Assembly: GCA_965221185.1 (NCBI GenBank)
Contig: OZ244866.1
Span: forward strand, 3,534,001-3,598,000
Direction of reading: 5' to 3'
Length of the DNA: 64,000 bases
Origin: Aldehydirespirator sp965221185
GTDB lineage: Bacteria; Actinomycetota; Acidimicrobiia; Acidimicrobiales; Aldehydirespiratoraceae
Positions 43,798-52,272 of this stretch are shown here, piece by piece. Positions within the stretch are counted from its first letter, which is position 1, and each line of letters begins with the position of its first letter. Both the position numbers and the translations under genes were made by a program. The notes beneath the pieces were generated by a model. It worked only from the letters and a program-made list of their open reading frames with translations. It was not told the DNA's origin and ran no database searches.

Positions 43798-43827
43798 TTG
43801 ACAATTGTCACACCCCTATGGCATGAT
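43798..43827 (+). promoter_or_regulatory. promoter with overlapping palindrome for the HNH gene
   Basis: A consensus TTGACA (43798-43803) lies 18 bases ahead of CATGAT (43822-43827), a plausible -10. The expected start of transcription is about 43833, at or next to the ATG at 43834, so the mRNA would be leaderless, which is common in actinobacteria. A perfect 12-bp palindrome, TGACAATTGTCA (43799-43810), overlaps the -35 and may be an operator. The upstream ~50 bases are AT-rich. Confidence 0.6.
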
Positions 43828-43833
43828 GTGTTC

Positions 43834-45489
43834 ATGGGTATCGAGACGGCACAACGGGTGCGGGATCAGGTGCGGGAGGGTCTCGCCGAGTTGATCCGGC
43901 TGGTGAATGATCCGGCCACCCCGACTGCGGATGTGAGCGAAGTGCTGGCCGGGTGCAAGGCTTTGGGCGCTCAGGTGTCGGTGCTGCAGGCCGATGCGGC
44001 GGTTGTGGTCGCGGCCCGGGAGCGCCACGGCGACTGCGGTGTTGGGGTGTTGGCTCAGTCTGCGGGTCTGTCGCGGCAACAAGCGGTTGGGCAGGTCCAG
44101 ACCGCGCGGAGGTTGCAGTCGATGCCTTCGGTGCGCGACGCGGTGGAGGCGGGCCAGATCTCGGTCGCCAACGCCAAGACGCTGGCGAGGGCTTCTGATA
44201 GGACGAGCGCCGAGCAGGTCGACGCCGACGCCGAGTTGTTGGCGAAGGCCGCGGAGTTGTCGGTTGAGGCGTTCTCGCGCGAGGCCGGCCGTTGGGCGGT
44301 CAAGCGCCAAGATGATGGCGGTGAGGGCGAGTACCGGCGTCAGCGGGCTCGGCGTCGGCTGAGCTTCTGGGACGGTGACGACGGGATGGTGCACCTGCGG
44401 GGCGAGCTGGACCCGGTGACCGGAGCCAAGGTGCGCAAGCGGTTCGTGCAGGAGGCCGAGCGGCTGCGCCGGGCCGATCTGCACAGCCCCGGCGGCGACA
44501 AGCGCAGCCTCAACCAGCGCATGGCCGACTCGCTCGACACCTTGACCTCACACGGCAGCATCTACTCCAAAGCCGAAGACGCCACCAACGCCCGAGGCAA
44601 CAACAGCGACGCCTGTAGCAACGCCGCCAACGGCGCCAACCGCGACGATGTCGGGGGCGGCGCCAACCGCGACGATGTCGGGGGCGCCTACGGCAACGAG
44701 TCCGGCGCTGGCGGCGGCGACGGCGAAGGCAGCAACCACGGCAGCGACGTCGGCACCCGCGGCAACGAGTCCGGTGCTGGCGGCGGCGACGGCGAGGGTT
44801 CCGGTGGCGGCGGCGCTGACCGCACCCGCGGCAACGGCGACAAGTGTGGGTGTGGTCGAAGGCTGTCGGCTGAAATCACGATCGTTCAGCATCTCAGCGC
44901 TGATGGCACCGACGCGTTCGCGGAGGTCGCCGGGGGCGGGGTGATCCCCCCAAGCGTGCTCGAGGAGTACTTCTGTGACGCGAGGATCAAAGGAGTGGTG
45001 TTCAGCGGTGAAGGTGTGCCTCTGTGGCACGGCCACGCCAAGCGGTTGGCCACCAAGGCTCAGATGAATGCGTTGCGGGCCCGCTACGGGGCCTGTGGGG
45101 GTTGTGGCGTCGACATGTGGATCTGTCAGGGCCATCACATCGAACCGGTCTCTGAGGGCGGCGCCACCAACATCGACAACATGATGCTGGTGTGTTGGGC
45201 CTGCCATCAGAAGATCCACCATCACCGATGGCGGGTAGTGCCCGACGGAAGGGGCCTGTACACCATCGCACCGCCGGAGCGGATCCGCTACGGACCCGCC
45301 CACGCCCCCGACCCGCCGCCGATCCACCGGGATCCGCCCCTGCGGGCAGCCAGAAACCGTGCGGCAGGCTCCGCCGTCAGACCCTCCGGGGAAGGCTCCA
45401 CAGCCAAGGCGCCGGCAGACCGAGCCGACCCGGCTAGAGGCCCCTCAGCGGAAGCCCGCCAGCCCGAGCCGCTGTTCACCCTCGCCTAA
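43834..45489 (+). CDS. DUF222/HNH endonuclease domain protein (13E12 repeat family)
   Basis: A 551-residue protein, family typical of actinobacterial genomes. The N-terminal DUF222 region (about residues 15-235) includes ARERHGDCGVGVLAQSAGLS and LSRQQAVGQVQTARRL. A low-complexity Gly/Asn/Asp linker (about 250-340) contains near-repeats (NRDDVGG and GNESGAGGGDGEG). The HNH nuclease motif is at about 423-466 (CGGCGVDMWICQGHH, IDNMMLVCWACHQKIHHHRW) with paired Cys and the H-N-H residues. A Pro/Arg-rich tail follows. The ORF could begin at TTG 43798, but ATG 43834 fits the promoter. Function in vivo is poorly known; possibly mobile. Confidence 0.88.
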   Translation: MGIETAQRVRDQVREGLAELIRLVNDPATPTADVSEVLAGCKALGAQVSVLQADAAVVVAARERHGDCGVGVLAQSAGLSRQQAVGQVQTARRLQSMPSVRDAVEAGQISVANAKTLARASDRTSAEQVDADAELLAKAAELSVEAFSREAGRWAVKRQDDGGEGEYRRQRARRRLSFWDGDDGMVHLRGELDPVTGAKVRKRFVQEAERLRRADLHSPGGDKRSLNQRMADSLDTLTSHGSIYSKAEDATNARGNNSDACSNAANGANRDDVGGGANRDDVGGAYGNESGAGGGDGEGSNHGSDVGTRGNESGAGGGDGEGSGGGGADRTRGNGDKCGCGRRLSAEITIVQHLSADGTDAFAEVAGGGVIPPSVLEEYFCDARIKGVVFSGEGVPLWHGHAKRLATKAQMNALRARYGACGGCGVDMWICQGHHIEPVSEGGATNIDNMMLVCWACHQKIHHHRWRVVPDGRGLYTIAPPERIRYGPAHAPDPPPIHRDPPLRAARNRAAGSAVRPSGEGSTAKAPADRADPARGPSAEARQPEPLFTLA

Positions 45490-45574
45490 CCGGCTCTGCG
45501 TGCCGCTTGGAGCTTGGGGTGGCCGCCTCTTCCTGATCCTCCGCAGTAGTGCTCGTCCAGCCTCTTGGCAGGCG

Positions 45575-45685
45575 CCGGATCGACCCGGCAGGCCACTTCG
45601 GCCGACGCCCCCGGGGGTGCGTTGGCGGCGTCCATGCGCTCAGGGGGCCGGATCGACCCGGCAGGCCACTTCGGCCGACGCCCCG
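45575..45685. repeat. direct repeat of about 38 bp, period 73
   Basis: A segment beginning CCGGATCGACCCGGCAGGCC and ending GACGCCCC occurs at 45575 and 45648 in the 280-base gap between the HNH gene and the ferredoxin-MBL gene. No gene or other signal is seen in this gap. Confidence 0.7.
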
Positions 45686-45770
45686 CTTTGAAGCTCGTGA
45701 GAGCCGTGGCCTAGGCTCCAACTGTGGTTGCCATCGGTGCTGAGACTGCTCGCGGGGGAGTGTGACAGCC

Positions 45771-46682
45771 ATGGCGCGGGTCGACTTGGTGCATCCGGAT
45801 AATGTCGACGGGGCCTGGTTCGTTGACACTCGCTGCATCCGGTGCGACGCGGCCCGGCACTGGGCGCCCGGGCTCATCGACATGGACGACGAGGGGCTGT
45901 CGTTCGTGGCCCGACAGCCCGAGAGTGCTGAGGAGACCGCCGCGCTGTGGCGGGCCGCGGTGGCCTGCCCGACCCAGTCCATCGGCACCACTGAGGCCCG
46001 GCGCCCGCCCCTGCCCGCTTTCCCGTTCGAGCTGACGCCCGGCGTATACGCGCTCGGCCACAACGCCCGGTCGTCCTTCGGTGCCCACTCGTACCTGGTG
46101 CCCCGACCCGACGGGAACCTGATGACCGACTCGCCCCGGTTCACTCGCGGTCTGGCCGAACGTGTCGACGACCTGGGCGGGGCGCGCCACGTGCTGTTGA
46201 GCCACCGCGACGATGTTGCCGACGCCGACCGCTGGGCAGACCGCTACGGCGCTGACGTGTGGATCCATGAGGCCGACGCCGACGCCGCGCCCTTCGCCAC
46301 CGTCGTCCTCGAGGGCGACGAGCCGTCCGAGGTCGCACCGGGTGTGGTGACGGTTCCGACGCCGGGCCACACCGAGGGCTCCGTCGTGTTCCACGTCGAC
46401 GACCGATGGCTGTTCACCGGCGACACGCTGCACTGGAACCATCGGCGGGGCGAGCTCGACGTGTTCGCGGGGGCGATGTTCCACTCGTGGGAGCGGCTGG
46501 CCGACTCGCTCGACCGTCTGGCCGAGCTGCAGGTGGAGTGGGTGTTCCCGGGTCACGGCAACTGGCACAACCTCGGCGCCGCCCTCTACGCCCGGCAGAT
46601 GGCCCGGCTGGGGCCGGCCATGCGCGAGATCGGCCGATCCGGGTGGTCCACCCGCCCCAACTCCGCCTACGACTGGTACTAG
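45771..46682 (+). CDS. ferredoxin-like domain fused to metallo-beta-lactamase fold hydrolase
   Basis: A 303-residue protein. Residues 1-~85 resemble a small ferredoxin (DTRCIRCDAARHWAPG, then VACPTQSIG), with three Cys visible, followed by an MBL domain. In the MBL domain, the usual HxHxDH motif is replaced by LLSHRDDVADADRW; the other ligands are PTPGHTEGS (His), TGDTLHWNH (Asp) and FPGHGNWHN (His). ATG 45771 follows GGGGGAG at 10 bases; GTG 45762 is an alternative. The fused type is known from soil and marine bacteria; the reaction is not settled. Confidence 0.85.
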   Translation: MARVDLVHPDNVDGAWFVDTRCIRCDAARHWAPGLIDMDDEGLSFVARQPESAEETAALWRAAVACPTQSIGTTEARRPPLPAFPFELTPGVYALGHNARSSFGAHSYLVPRPDGNLMTDSPRFTRGLAERVDDLGGARHVLLSHRDDVADADRWADRYGADVWIHEADADAAPFATVVLEGDEPSEVAPGVVTVPTPGHTEGSVVFHVDDRWLFTGDTLHWNHRRGELDVFAGAMFHSWERLADSLDRLAELQVEWVFPGHGNWHNLGAALYARQMARLGPAMREIGRSGWSTRPNSAYDWY

Positions 46683-46864
46683 TGGTTCGTCGCTCAACTG
46701 ATCGTCCGTCCCCCACCGCTCATACGCCGAGGTCACCGGCGCTTAGCGCTGCCCAGTAATTCTGGCGACACAGCACTGGGCCGCCGCCTGACCGCTCCCA
46801 CCGGCCGGGCGCGAGTGTTCCGGCTGCTTGGACTCGGTTCCGGCTGCTCCGGTAGGGTCGCGAT

Positions 46865-48058
46865 GTGATCGCGGACCTGCAGGCCGAGCCGACGGTGGAG
46901 CGCCTGCAGCGCAGGGTGGCCGAGACCACCGGACTTGTCCACACCCCTGTGGACAGCCCGATGCTGCAGCCCTACGAGGTGTTCGACCAGGAGCTGTTCG
47001 ACCTCGAGATGGTGCGAGTGTACGGGCGGTCCTGGGTGTGGCTGGGCGACACCGAGGACCTCGCCGAGCCCGGCGACTACATCACCGGCTCCATCGGCTA
47101 CCAGCAGGTGATGGTGATCCGCCAGGCGGACGGCTCGGTGCGGGGCTTCCTCAACAACTGCCGCCACCGGGCCTCGGGGCTGCTGTTCGAGCCGGCCGGC
47201 AACTGCGGCAAGACCATGACCTGCCCGTACCACAACTGGGCCTACGCCATCGACGGGCGCCTGATCGGCATCCCCGACCGCAAGCGCATGTACCCCAATG
47301 GCATGCCGACCGAGGACTACGGCCTGGTGCCGATCCGCATCGAGGTGGCCTGGGACAAGCTCGTGTTCGGATGCCTGTCCCGCAAGGCACCCTCGTTCCG
47401 TGAGTGGATCGCCCCGCTGGCCGAGCGCTACGACCTCTACCGGTTCGACAAGTTCACCCGCTACTACCGGGAACTCGATGAGGTCTACCCCATCAACTGG
47501 AAAGCCTTCGCGGAGAACTCCAACGACGACTACCACGTCCGCTTCGTCCACCGCCGCCTCAACCAGATCCGCAAGCAGATGGACACGATCGTGCGCTTCG
47601 AGGGCCGCACCTGCAGCGGCTTCAAGCCCCACGCCGACGACGACACTTCAGGAGGCCGCGACGACCTCACTCCTGAGCAGCTCCGCGGCCACTACGCCGA
47701 CTTCATCTACCCCAACCTCACGCCTCTGCCCTATCCGACGCAGCTGCTCCTGGTGCGGGCCGACCCCATCGCCCCGGACCGGACCCGGCTGTTCAGCCGC
47801 ATCTACGGGATCGGCAAGTCGATAGAGGAGCAGGACTTCGAGCTGGACCGCCTGGCGGTCACCAACCGTGAAGACACCGACATGGTGACCGTGCTCATGA
47901 ACAACCTGCGGTCGCCCTTCTACCGGGTCGGTCCGGCCTCCATCTGGGAGGGCCGGGCCGCGCATGTGATGAAGACGGTGCGCACCGACGTGGCCACGCC
48001 CCTGGCCTCCGACGAGTTCACTGCGGCACTGCCCGCGTCTTCGAGCGAGCGAAAATAG
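46865..48058 (+). CDS. Rieske aromatic-ring-hydroxylating oxygenase, alpha subunit
   Basis: A 397-residue protein starting with GTG. Rieske motif: CRHRASGLLFEPAGNC...CPYHNWAYAIDGRL; iron site AENSNDDYHVRFVH, with Asp and two His. It precedes, by one interspersed repeat and an aldolase gene, a ring-hydroxylase beta subunit and another alpha subunit, so it belongs to the same probable degradation module. It may be alpha-only, or share the beta subunit. Substrate unknown. Confidence 0.92.
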   Translation: MIADLQAEPTVERLQRRVAETTGLVHTPVDSPMLQPYEVFDQELFDLEMVRVYGRSWVWLGDTEDLAEPGDYITGSIGYQQVMVIRQADGSVRGFLNNCRHRASGLLFEPAGNCGKTMTCPYHNWAYAIDGRLIGIPDRKRMYPNGMPTEDYGLVPIRIEVAWDKLVFGCLSRKAPSFREWIAPLAERYDLYRFDKFTRYYRELDEVYPINWKAFAENSNDDYHVRFVHRRLNQIRKQMDTIVRFEGRTCSGFKPHADDDTSGGRDDLTPEQLRGHYADFIYPNLTPLPYPTQLLLVRADPIAPDRTRLFSRIYGIGKSIEEQDFELDRLAVTNREDTDMVTVLMNNLRSPFYRVGPASIWEGRAAHVMKTVRTDVATPLASDEFTAALPASSSERK

Positions 48059-48084
48059 GTTGCGAGTACCTCGCGGCACGGCGT

Positions 48085-48190
48085 TGTGTCTTCCGCTCTT
48101 GTTCGCTGCGCTCACGGGCCGCTCGGGCCACGGCCTCGCTCAGTGCCTTGCAGAGTCCTCTGGGGATTCATGCCAATTCGCTCGGCCTCT
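48085..48190 (-). repeat. interspersed intergenic repeat, copy 3 (minus orientation)
   Basis: On the minus strand it starts GAGGCCGAGCGAATTGGCAT at about 48190, has GAGCGAGGCC, then the core GGCCCGAGCGGCCCGTGAGC with GCAGCGAACAAGAGCGGAA, ending about 48085. It fills the gap between the Rieske gene and the aldolase gene and is almost identical in layout to copy 1. Confidence 0.88.
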
Positions 48191-48216
48191 TAGCAACAGA
48201 ACGGACCGATCGACCT

Positions 48217-49026
48217 ATGAATGACATGAGTGCTCCGCTTTCGGCCGTGTCGGCTGGCAAGCGCCGGCGGTTCCGGCACATCTTCCGCGCCGACGGCCGG
48301 GCTGTGTTCGTGGCCATGGACCATCCTGGCTACATGGGCATGGGCGTCGCGCCCTCCGCCGCGGCCTCCATCGCGAGAGGCGGGCCCGACGCGGTGCTCG
48401 CCACCTGGCATCTGGCCCGGGCCCGTCCCGAAGCCTTCGCCGGCGCGGGGCTGGTGCTGCGCGTCGACGGTGGGATCTCGAGTCTGGGCGACCCGCCCAG
48501 TGCCGACACAACCTCGTTGCTCTACTCGGCGGAGCAGGCCATGGTGCTGGGAGCCGACGCAGTGGTGATCATGGTGTTCCCGGGCACGCCCGACGAGCAG
48601 CATTCGCTCGGTCGCTTGGCCCGGCTGGCCGCCGAGTGCGATCAGATCGGGCTGCCGCTGATGGCAGAGTCGATTCCGGGCGGCTGGCCCCGCACCGTGC
48701 CCTGGACGGCCGAGAACGTGGGCCGGGGTGCCCGGCTCGCGGTCGAGCTCGGTGCCGACATCGTCAAGACCATGTGTCCGGGCCCTCCCGAGGAGTTCGC
48801 CGCGGTGGTTGAGGCCTGCCCCGCGCCGGTGGTGGCCCTGGGCGGGCCCAAAGTTGATGACGAGGACCAAGTGGTCGCAGTGGCCCGCGGCGTGGTCGAG
48901 GCCGGTGGTGCCGGCGTGGCCTTCGGTCGCAACGTCTGGGGCTCAAACGATCCCGGCGCGCTGGTCGGCCGCCTGCTGGACGCCGTCCACGGCACCGGAG
49001 AGGGTGCGGGGCAGGGCTCTTCATGA
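48217..49026 (+). CDS. class I aldolase, DhnA/LacD-type
   Basis: A 269-residue TIM-barrel protein similar to DhnA-type fructose-bisphosphate aldolases and related DeoC/LacD enzymes. Features: AVFVAMDHPGYMGMG, LRVDGGISSLGD, DAVVIMVFPGTPDEQHSLGR, LGADIVKTMCPGPPE with the Schiff-base-type Lys, and GGAGVAFGRNVWGSNDP. ATG 48217 was chosen since the longer ORF from 48148 is in the repeat. The stop overlaps the start of the beta subunit gene (ATGA), coupling the two. It probably cleaves or condenses a ring-fission or keto-acid product. Confidence 0.85.
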   Translation: MNDMSAPLSAVSAGKRRRFRHIFRADGRAVFVAMDHPGYMGMGVAPSAAASIARGGPDAVLATWHLARARPEAFAGAGLVLRVDGGISSLGDPPSADTTSLLYSAEQAMVLGADAVVIMVFPGTPDEQHSLGRLARLAAECDQIGLPLMAESIPGGWPRTVPWTAENVGRGARLAVELGADIVKTMCPGPPEEFAAVVEACPAPVVALGGPKVDDEDQVVAVARGVVEAGGAGVAFGRNVWGSNDPGALVGRLLDAVHGTGEGAGQGSS

Positions 49027-49586
49027 GCGCCCAGGCGGTGTCGGGGGTGGACGATCGCCTGTATCAGCGGCTCGTGGATCTGTCGTCGCCGGAGGGACCC
49101 GAGCGCGGGCCCGGCCACCCCGAGCTGCGCCCCGCGGTGGAGCAGGCGCTGTTCCATGAGGCTCGACTGCTGGACGGCCGCAACTACCGCGCCTGGCTGG
49201 AGCGGTTCACCGACGACTGCGTCTACTGGGTCCCCCTCGATCCCGCCGGCGACCCGCGCACACAGGTCTCCTACCTCCTCGACGACCATCGCCGCATGGA
49301 GGACCGCGTCGGGCTGCTGGAGACCGGGTGGGCCCACGCCCAGGAGCCGTCGTCGCGCACCTGCCGGATCGTGTCCAACACCGAGGCGTGGCCGCTCGAC
49401 GACGGCGACACGCTGGCCCGGTGCACGACGCTGGTCTGGGAGCACCGCAAGGACCGGCTGACCCCGTTCGCCAGCCACAACGACTACGTGCTCGCCTCGC
49501 TGGGCGAGGACTGGTCAATCAGGTTCAAGATCGTGCGGCTGGTGGACAGCCGCGGCGACGTCCGCAAGTTCTCGTTCGTGCTATAG
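49023..49586 (+). CDS. aromatic-ring-hydroxylating dioxygenase, beta subunit
   Basis: A 187-residue NTF2-like fold protein of the small subunit of ring-hydroxylating dioxygenases: EQALFHEARLLDGRNYRAWL, FTDDCVYWVPLD, RTCRIVSNTEAWPLDDGD and the C-terminal RGDVRKFSFVL. The start overlaps the aldolase stop. It comes before an interspersed repeat and then the alpha subunit at 49816, so alpha and beta subunits are split by the repeat. The alpha-beta pair would form an alpha3beta3 oxygenase with an unlinked reductase. Confidence 0.9.
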   Translation: MSAQAVSGVDDRLYQRLVDLSSPEGPERGPGHPELRPAVEQALFHEARLLDGRNYRAWLERFTDDCVYWVPLDPAGDPRTQVSYLLDDHRRMEDRVGLLETGWAHAQEPSSRTCRIVSNTEAWPLDDGDTLARCTTLVWEHRKDRLTPFASHNDYVLASLGEDWSIRFKIVRLVDSRGDVRKFSFVL

Positions 49587-49596
49587 ATGCGGCCAA

Positions 49597-49750
49597 GAGG
49601 CCGAGCGGATAGGGAGTGAATCATGCAGATCTCTGCGAGGCGCCGAGCGAGGCCCCGGGCCCGAGCGGCCCGTGAGCGAAGCGAACAAGAGCGGAAGACA
49701 CGGCCCGAGCGGCCCGTGAGCGAAGCGAACAAGAGCGGGAGTGACACCGC
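49597..49750 (+). repeat. interspersed intergenic repeat, copy 4, two core units
   Basis: Starts GAGGCCGAGCGGATAGGGAG at 49597, then CGCCGAGCGAGGCC and two core units (GGCCCGAGCGGCCCGTGAGC followed by GAAGCGAACAAGAGCGG), 45 bases apart. It sits directly after the beta subunit stop and separates beta from alpha subunit genes. Confidence 0.9.
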
Positions 49751-49815
49751 TGCGACGCGACGGGCTATCGCCTATTCGCGCTGCCTCTGGGGGTTCGCAG
49801 AAGCGAGGTGCCGAC

Positions 49816-51156
49816 ATGACCGCCATTGGTGACATGACCGCGACGACCGATCTTCGCGTTCTGGTCCAGCCCCACCGGGTCCATCGCTCCATCTACACCG
49901 ACGCCGAGGTCTTCAATGCCGAGATGTCCAAGGTGTTCGGCGGGGCCTGGGTCTACCTGGCCCACGAGAGTCAGGTGCCCAACCCCAACGATTTCCTGGC
50001 GTCGCACATGGGGCTGCGGCCGCTGATCATCACCCGCGACGAGGACGGCGGCCTGCACGCCCTGTTCAACCGCTGCGCCCACCGGGCCTCGAGCGTGTGC
50101 CAGTCCGAGTGCGGCTCGGCCCGGCGCTTCCAATGCTCCTACCACGGCTGGACCTATTCCAACCGCGGCGACCTCGTCAATGTGCCCTTCCCCGACGGCT
50201 ACCCGGCCGATTTTCACAAAGCCGACCACGGCCTGGCCCAGGTGCCCCGGCTCGGCACCTACCGGGGCCTGATCTTCGGCACGCTCAACCTTGACGCGCC
50301 CAGTCTCGCGGAGTGGTTGGGCCCGGCCGGGCCGCTGATTGACGGGTTCGTCGACCGGTCCCCGTCGGGGCGCATCGAGGTGCGCAACTGCCAGCGCATG
50401 ATCTACCGGGGCAACTGGAAGCTGGCCTGGGACAACGCTGGCGACGGACTGCACCCCACCTTCGCCCATCGCAGCTTCCTGATCCTCAACGAGCGCCAGC
50501 ATGGGGGAGCGCGGTCGCTGTCGCAGTTCAAGGCCAGCCCCGACGACACCGGCATGTACGGCTCCGACCTCGGCAACGGGCACATGTTCGTGGATCAGCG
50601 CCCCGGTCTGCACCAGTCCTTCTGGGAGACGCAGCGGCCGGTGCCCGGGCGGGAGTGGTACGCCGAGCAGATCGAGCGGAGCTGCGGCGACGACGCCCCC
50701 GATGTCTTGGAGATGGTGCCGGGTTCGATGATCAACCTGTCGATCTTCCCCAACCTGCTCATCAAGGGCAACCACTTCGAGACGGTGGATCCGGTCACCG
50801 TGGGCGAGACCCGGCTGCACACCTGGGTGGCGGCCGCGGAGGGCGCGCCCGACGAGGTGAACGTGCTGCGCATGCGGATCGCCGAGGACTTCCCCAGCCT
50901 CGGCAACCCCGACGACTTGGAACTGTTCGAGCGCTGCCAGCAGGGACTCGCCATCGACGAGGTGGAGTGGGTGGACATGAGCAAGGGTTTCGGCCACGAG
51001 GCCGAAGAGGTCTCCGCCGACGGTGTGAGCCGGGCGCCGGTCACCTACGAGGGGCCGATGCGGGGCTATCTGCGAGCCTGGCTGGAGCTGATGTCGTCGG
51101 ACGTGAAGCTGACGACGGCTGCCGCGGGAGAAGTCACCTGCGAAGTGGCCGCATGA
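49816..51156 (+). CDS. Rieske aromatic-ring-hydroxylating dioxygenase, alpha subunit
   Basis: A 446-residue protein. Rieske motif: CAHRASSVCQSECGS...CSYHGWTYSNRGDL; iron site WDNAGDGLHPTFAHRS (Asp, His, His). Longer than the three other alpha subunits in the window, as usual for alpha-beta type enzymes. ATG 49816 has GAGGTG 5 bases upstream; the ORF continues to 49741 into the repeat. It pairs with the beta subunit at 49023. Its 3' end is the first of four tandem repeats (51133-51267). Substrate unknown. Confidence 0.93.
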   Translation: MTAIGDMTATTDLRVLVQPHRVHRSIYTDAEVFNAEMSKVFGGAWVYLAHESQVPNPNDFLASHMGLRPLIITRDEDGGLHALFNRCAHRASSVCQSECGSARRFQCSYHGWTYSNRGDLVNVPFPDGYPADFHKADHGLAQVPRLGTYRGLIFGTLNLDAPSLAEWLGPAGPLIDGFVDRSPSGRIEVRNCQRMIYRGNWKLAWDNAGDGLHPTFAHRSFLILNERQHGGARSLSQFKASPDDTGMYGSDLGNGHMFVDQRPGLHQSFWETQRPVPGREWYAEQIERSCGDDAPDVLEMVPGSMINLSIFPNLLIKGNHFETVDPVTVGETRLHTWVAAAEGAPDEVNVLRMRIAEDFPSLGNPDDLELFERCQQGLAIDEVEWVDMSKGFGHEAEEVSADGVSRAPVTYEGPMRGYLRAWLELMSSDVKLTTAAAGEVTCEVAA

Positions 51157-51267
51157 TCTCCCTGGGCGGCGTCACCTGCGAAGGGGTCGCGTGATCTTGA
51201 CCCGGCGTCACCTGCGAAGGGGTTGCATGGCCGGCGAGGGCCCGGTCGCCTGCGAAGGGGCTGCATG
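51133..51267 (+). repeat. four tandem ~37-bp units that each carry an RBS and start/stop
   Basis: Units start at 51133, 51171, 51207 and 51245 (spacing 38, 36, 38) with the pattern GTCACCTGCGAAGGGG-NNGC-RTG. The first unit is the end of the Rieske alpha gene (its TGA is in the unit), the last supplies the GAAGGGG ribosome-binding site and ATG (51265) of the DUF1989 gene. Confidence 0.85.
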
Positions 51268-51957
51268 ACCGATACGGGCCGGGTGCTCCTGCAGGAAGTG
51301 GTCGTGCCGCGCTGCGAGGGTCGGGCGGTGGAGGTGAGGGCCGGGCAGATGCTCAGGATCGTGGCGCTGGACGGCCCCCAGGTGGCCGACACCTCGTTCC
51401 TGGCCCTCGACAACCCCCGCGAGGGCTATCACGCCGGCCAGAGTGTGGCCCTCAACATGCTGGCCGGGACCGGGACGATGCGGCGCATCACCACCCTGTG
51501 GTCGCGCCCTCCCTACGAGAGGCTGATGCTGACCGTCGTCGACGATCCCGTCGGGGTCCATTTCGCTTGGAACGGCGGCCGGTGCTCTCCTGGTGTCTAC
51601 GCGGTCCGCGACGGCATCGAGTCCGGCCACCGCACCTGCCAGGGCAACCTCGAGGAGGCGGTCAGGCCCTGGGGCGTGGACCCCGACCTGATCCCCGACG
51701 TGTTCAACGTGTTCATGTACACCGACGTGCAGGACGAGCAGCGGCTGGTGTTCCGGCAGTCGCCGGCCACCGCCGGCGACTACATCGACCTGCGGGCCGA
51801 GATCGACGTGCTGGCCGCGGTGTCGGCCTGCCCCAGCGAGACCTCGGCCTCCAACGGGGGCGATCCCAAGCGGATCGGCCTGGAAGTGTGGATCGAAGAT
51901 GGGCACGACTCGGCGGCCGGCGCATCGTCCGGCACGCCATCCGGCGAAGGGAAGTGA
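51265..51957 (+). CDS. DUF1989 family protein (urea carboxylase-associated type)
   Basis: A 230-residue protein of DUF1989. Signatures: GRAVEVRAGQMLRIVALDGPQVADTSFLAL (split here by family spacing), SRPPYERLMLTVVDDPVG, SPGVYAVRDG, CQGNLEEAVRPWG, VFNVFMYTDV and VSACPSETSASNGGDPKRIG. These carry the conserved His/Cys/Asn residues. In other bacteria the family occurs with urea carboxylase, ureidoglycolate or amino-acid breakdown genes, and its exact role is unsettled. The start is the ATG in the fourth tandem unit. It fits the amide/nitrogen theme of neighbouring genes. Confidence 0.87.
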   Translation: MTDTGRVLLQEVVVPRCEGRAVEVRAGQMLRIVALDGPQVADTSFLALDNPREGYHAGQSVALNMLAGTGTMRRITTLWSRPPYERLMLTVVDDPVGVHFAWNGGRCSPGVYAVRDGIESGHRTCQGNLEEAVRPWGVDPDLIPDVFNVFMYTDVQDEQRLVFRQSPATAGDYIDLRAEIDVLAAVSACPSETSASNGGDPKRIGLEVWIEDGHDSAAGASSGTPSGEGK

Positions 51958-51962
51958 CTGCG

Positions 51963-52268
51963 ATGGTGAGGATGGTTCGCAAGGCCCAAGTGGACTCCAG
52001 CGATGGAGCCAGGGTTCGGGAGTGGATCGGGCGCTATACGAGCTATATGGCCGAGGCCGACCCCGAGCGCGTCAGCGTCACTTCGTGGATGGAGGCCTAC
52101 GGCGCCTACGGCAAGGTGTACTGGATGATCGACGCCCCCGATCTGGGCACGCTCGACGAGTTCCTGGAGCGGCTGCCCACCGAGGAGGGATACCGGGAGA
52201 TCCTCAAGGCGGGCAGCGAGCTGTTCGTCTCGGGCCAGACCAGCGACCTGCTGCTCAAAGCGGTCTGA
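51963..52268 (+). CDS. small dimeric alpha-beta barrel protein
   Basis: A 101-residue protein: MVRMVRKAQVDSSDGARVRE, MEAYGAYGKVYWMIDAPDLG, TLDEFLERLPTEEGYREIL. The alternation suggests a ferredoxin-like alpha-beta barrel, similar to NIPSNAP or ABM-type proteins. It follows the DUF1989 gene by 5 bases and precedes the MFS gene by 4, so the three are one transcript. Function not determinable; small barrels of this type can be accessory oxygenases or isomerases. Confidence 0.65.
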   Translation: MVRMVRKAQVDSSDGARVREWIGRYTSYMAEADPERVSVTSWMEAYGAYGKVYWMIDAPDLGTLDEFLERLPTEEGYREILKAGSELFVSGQTSDLLLKAV

Positions 52269-52272
52269 GTCT

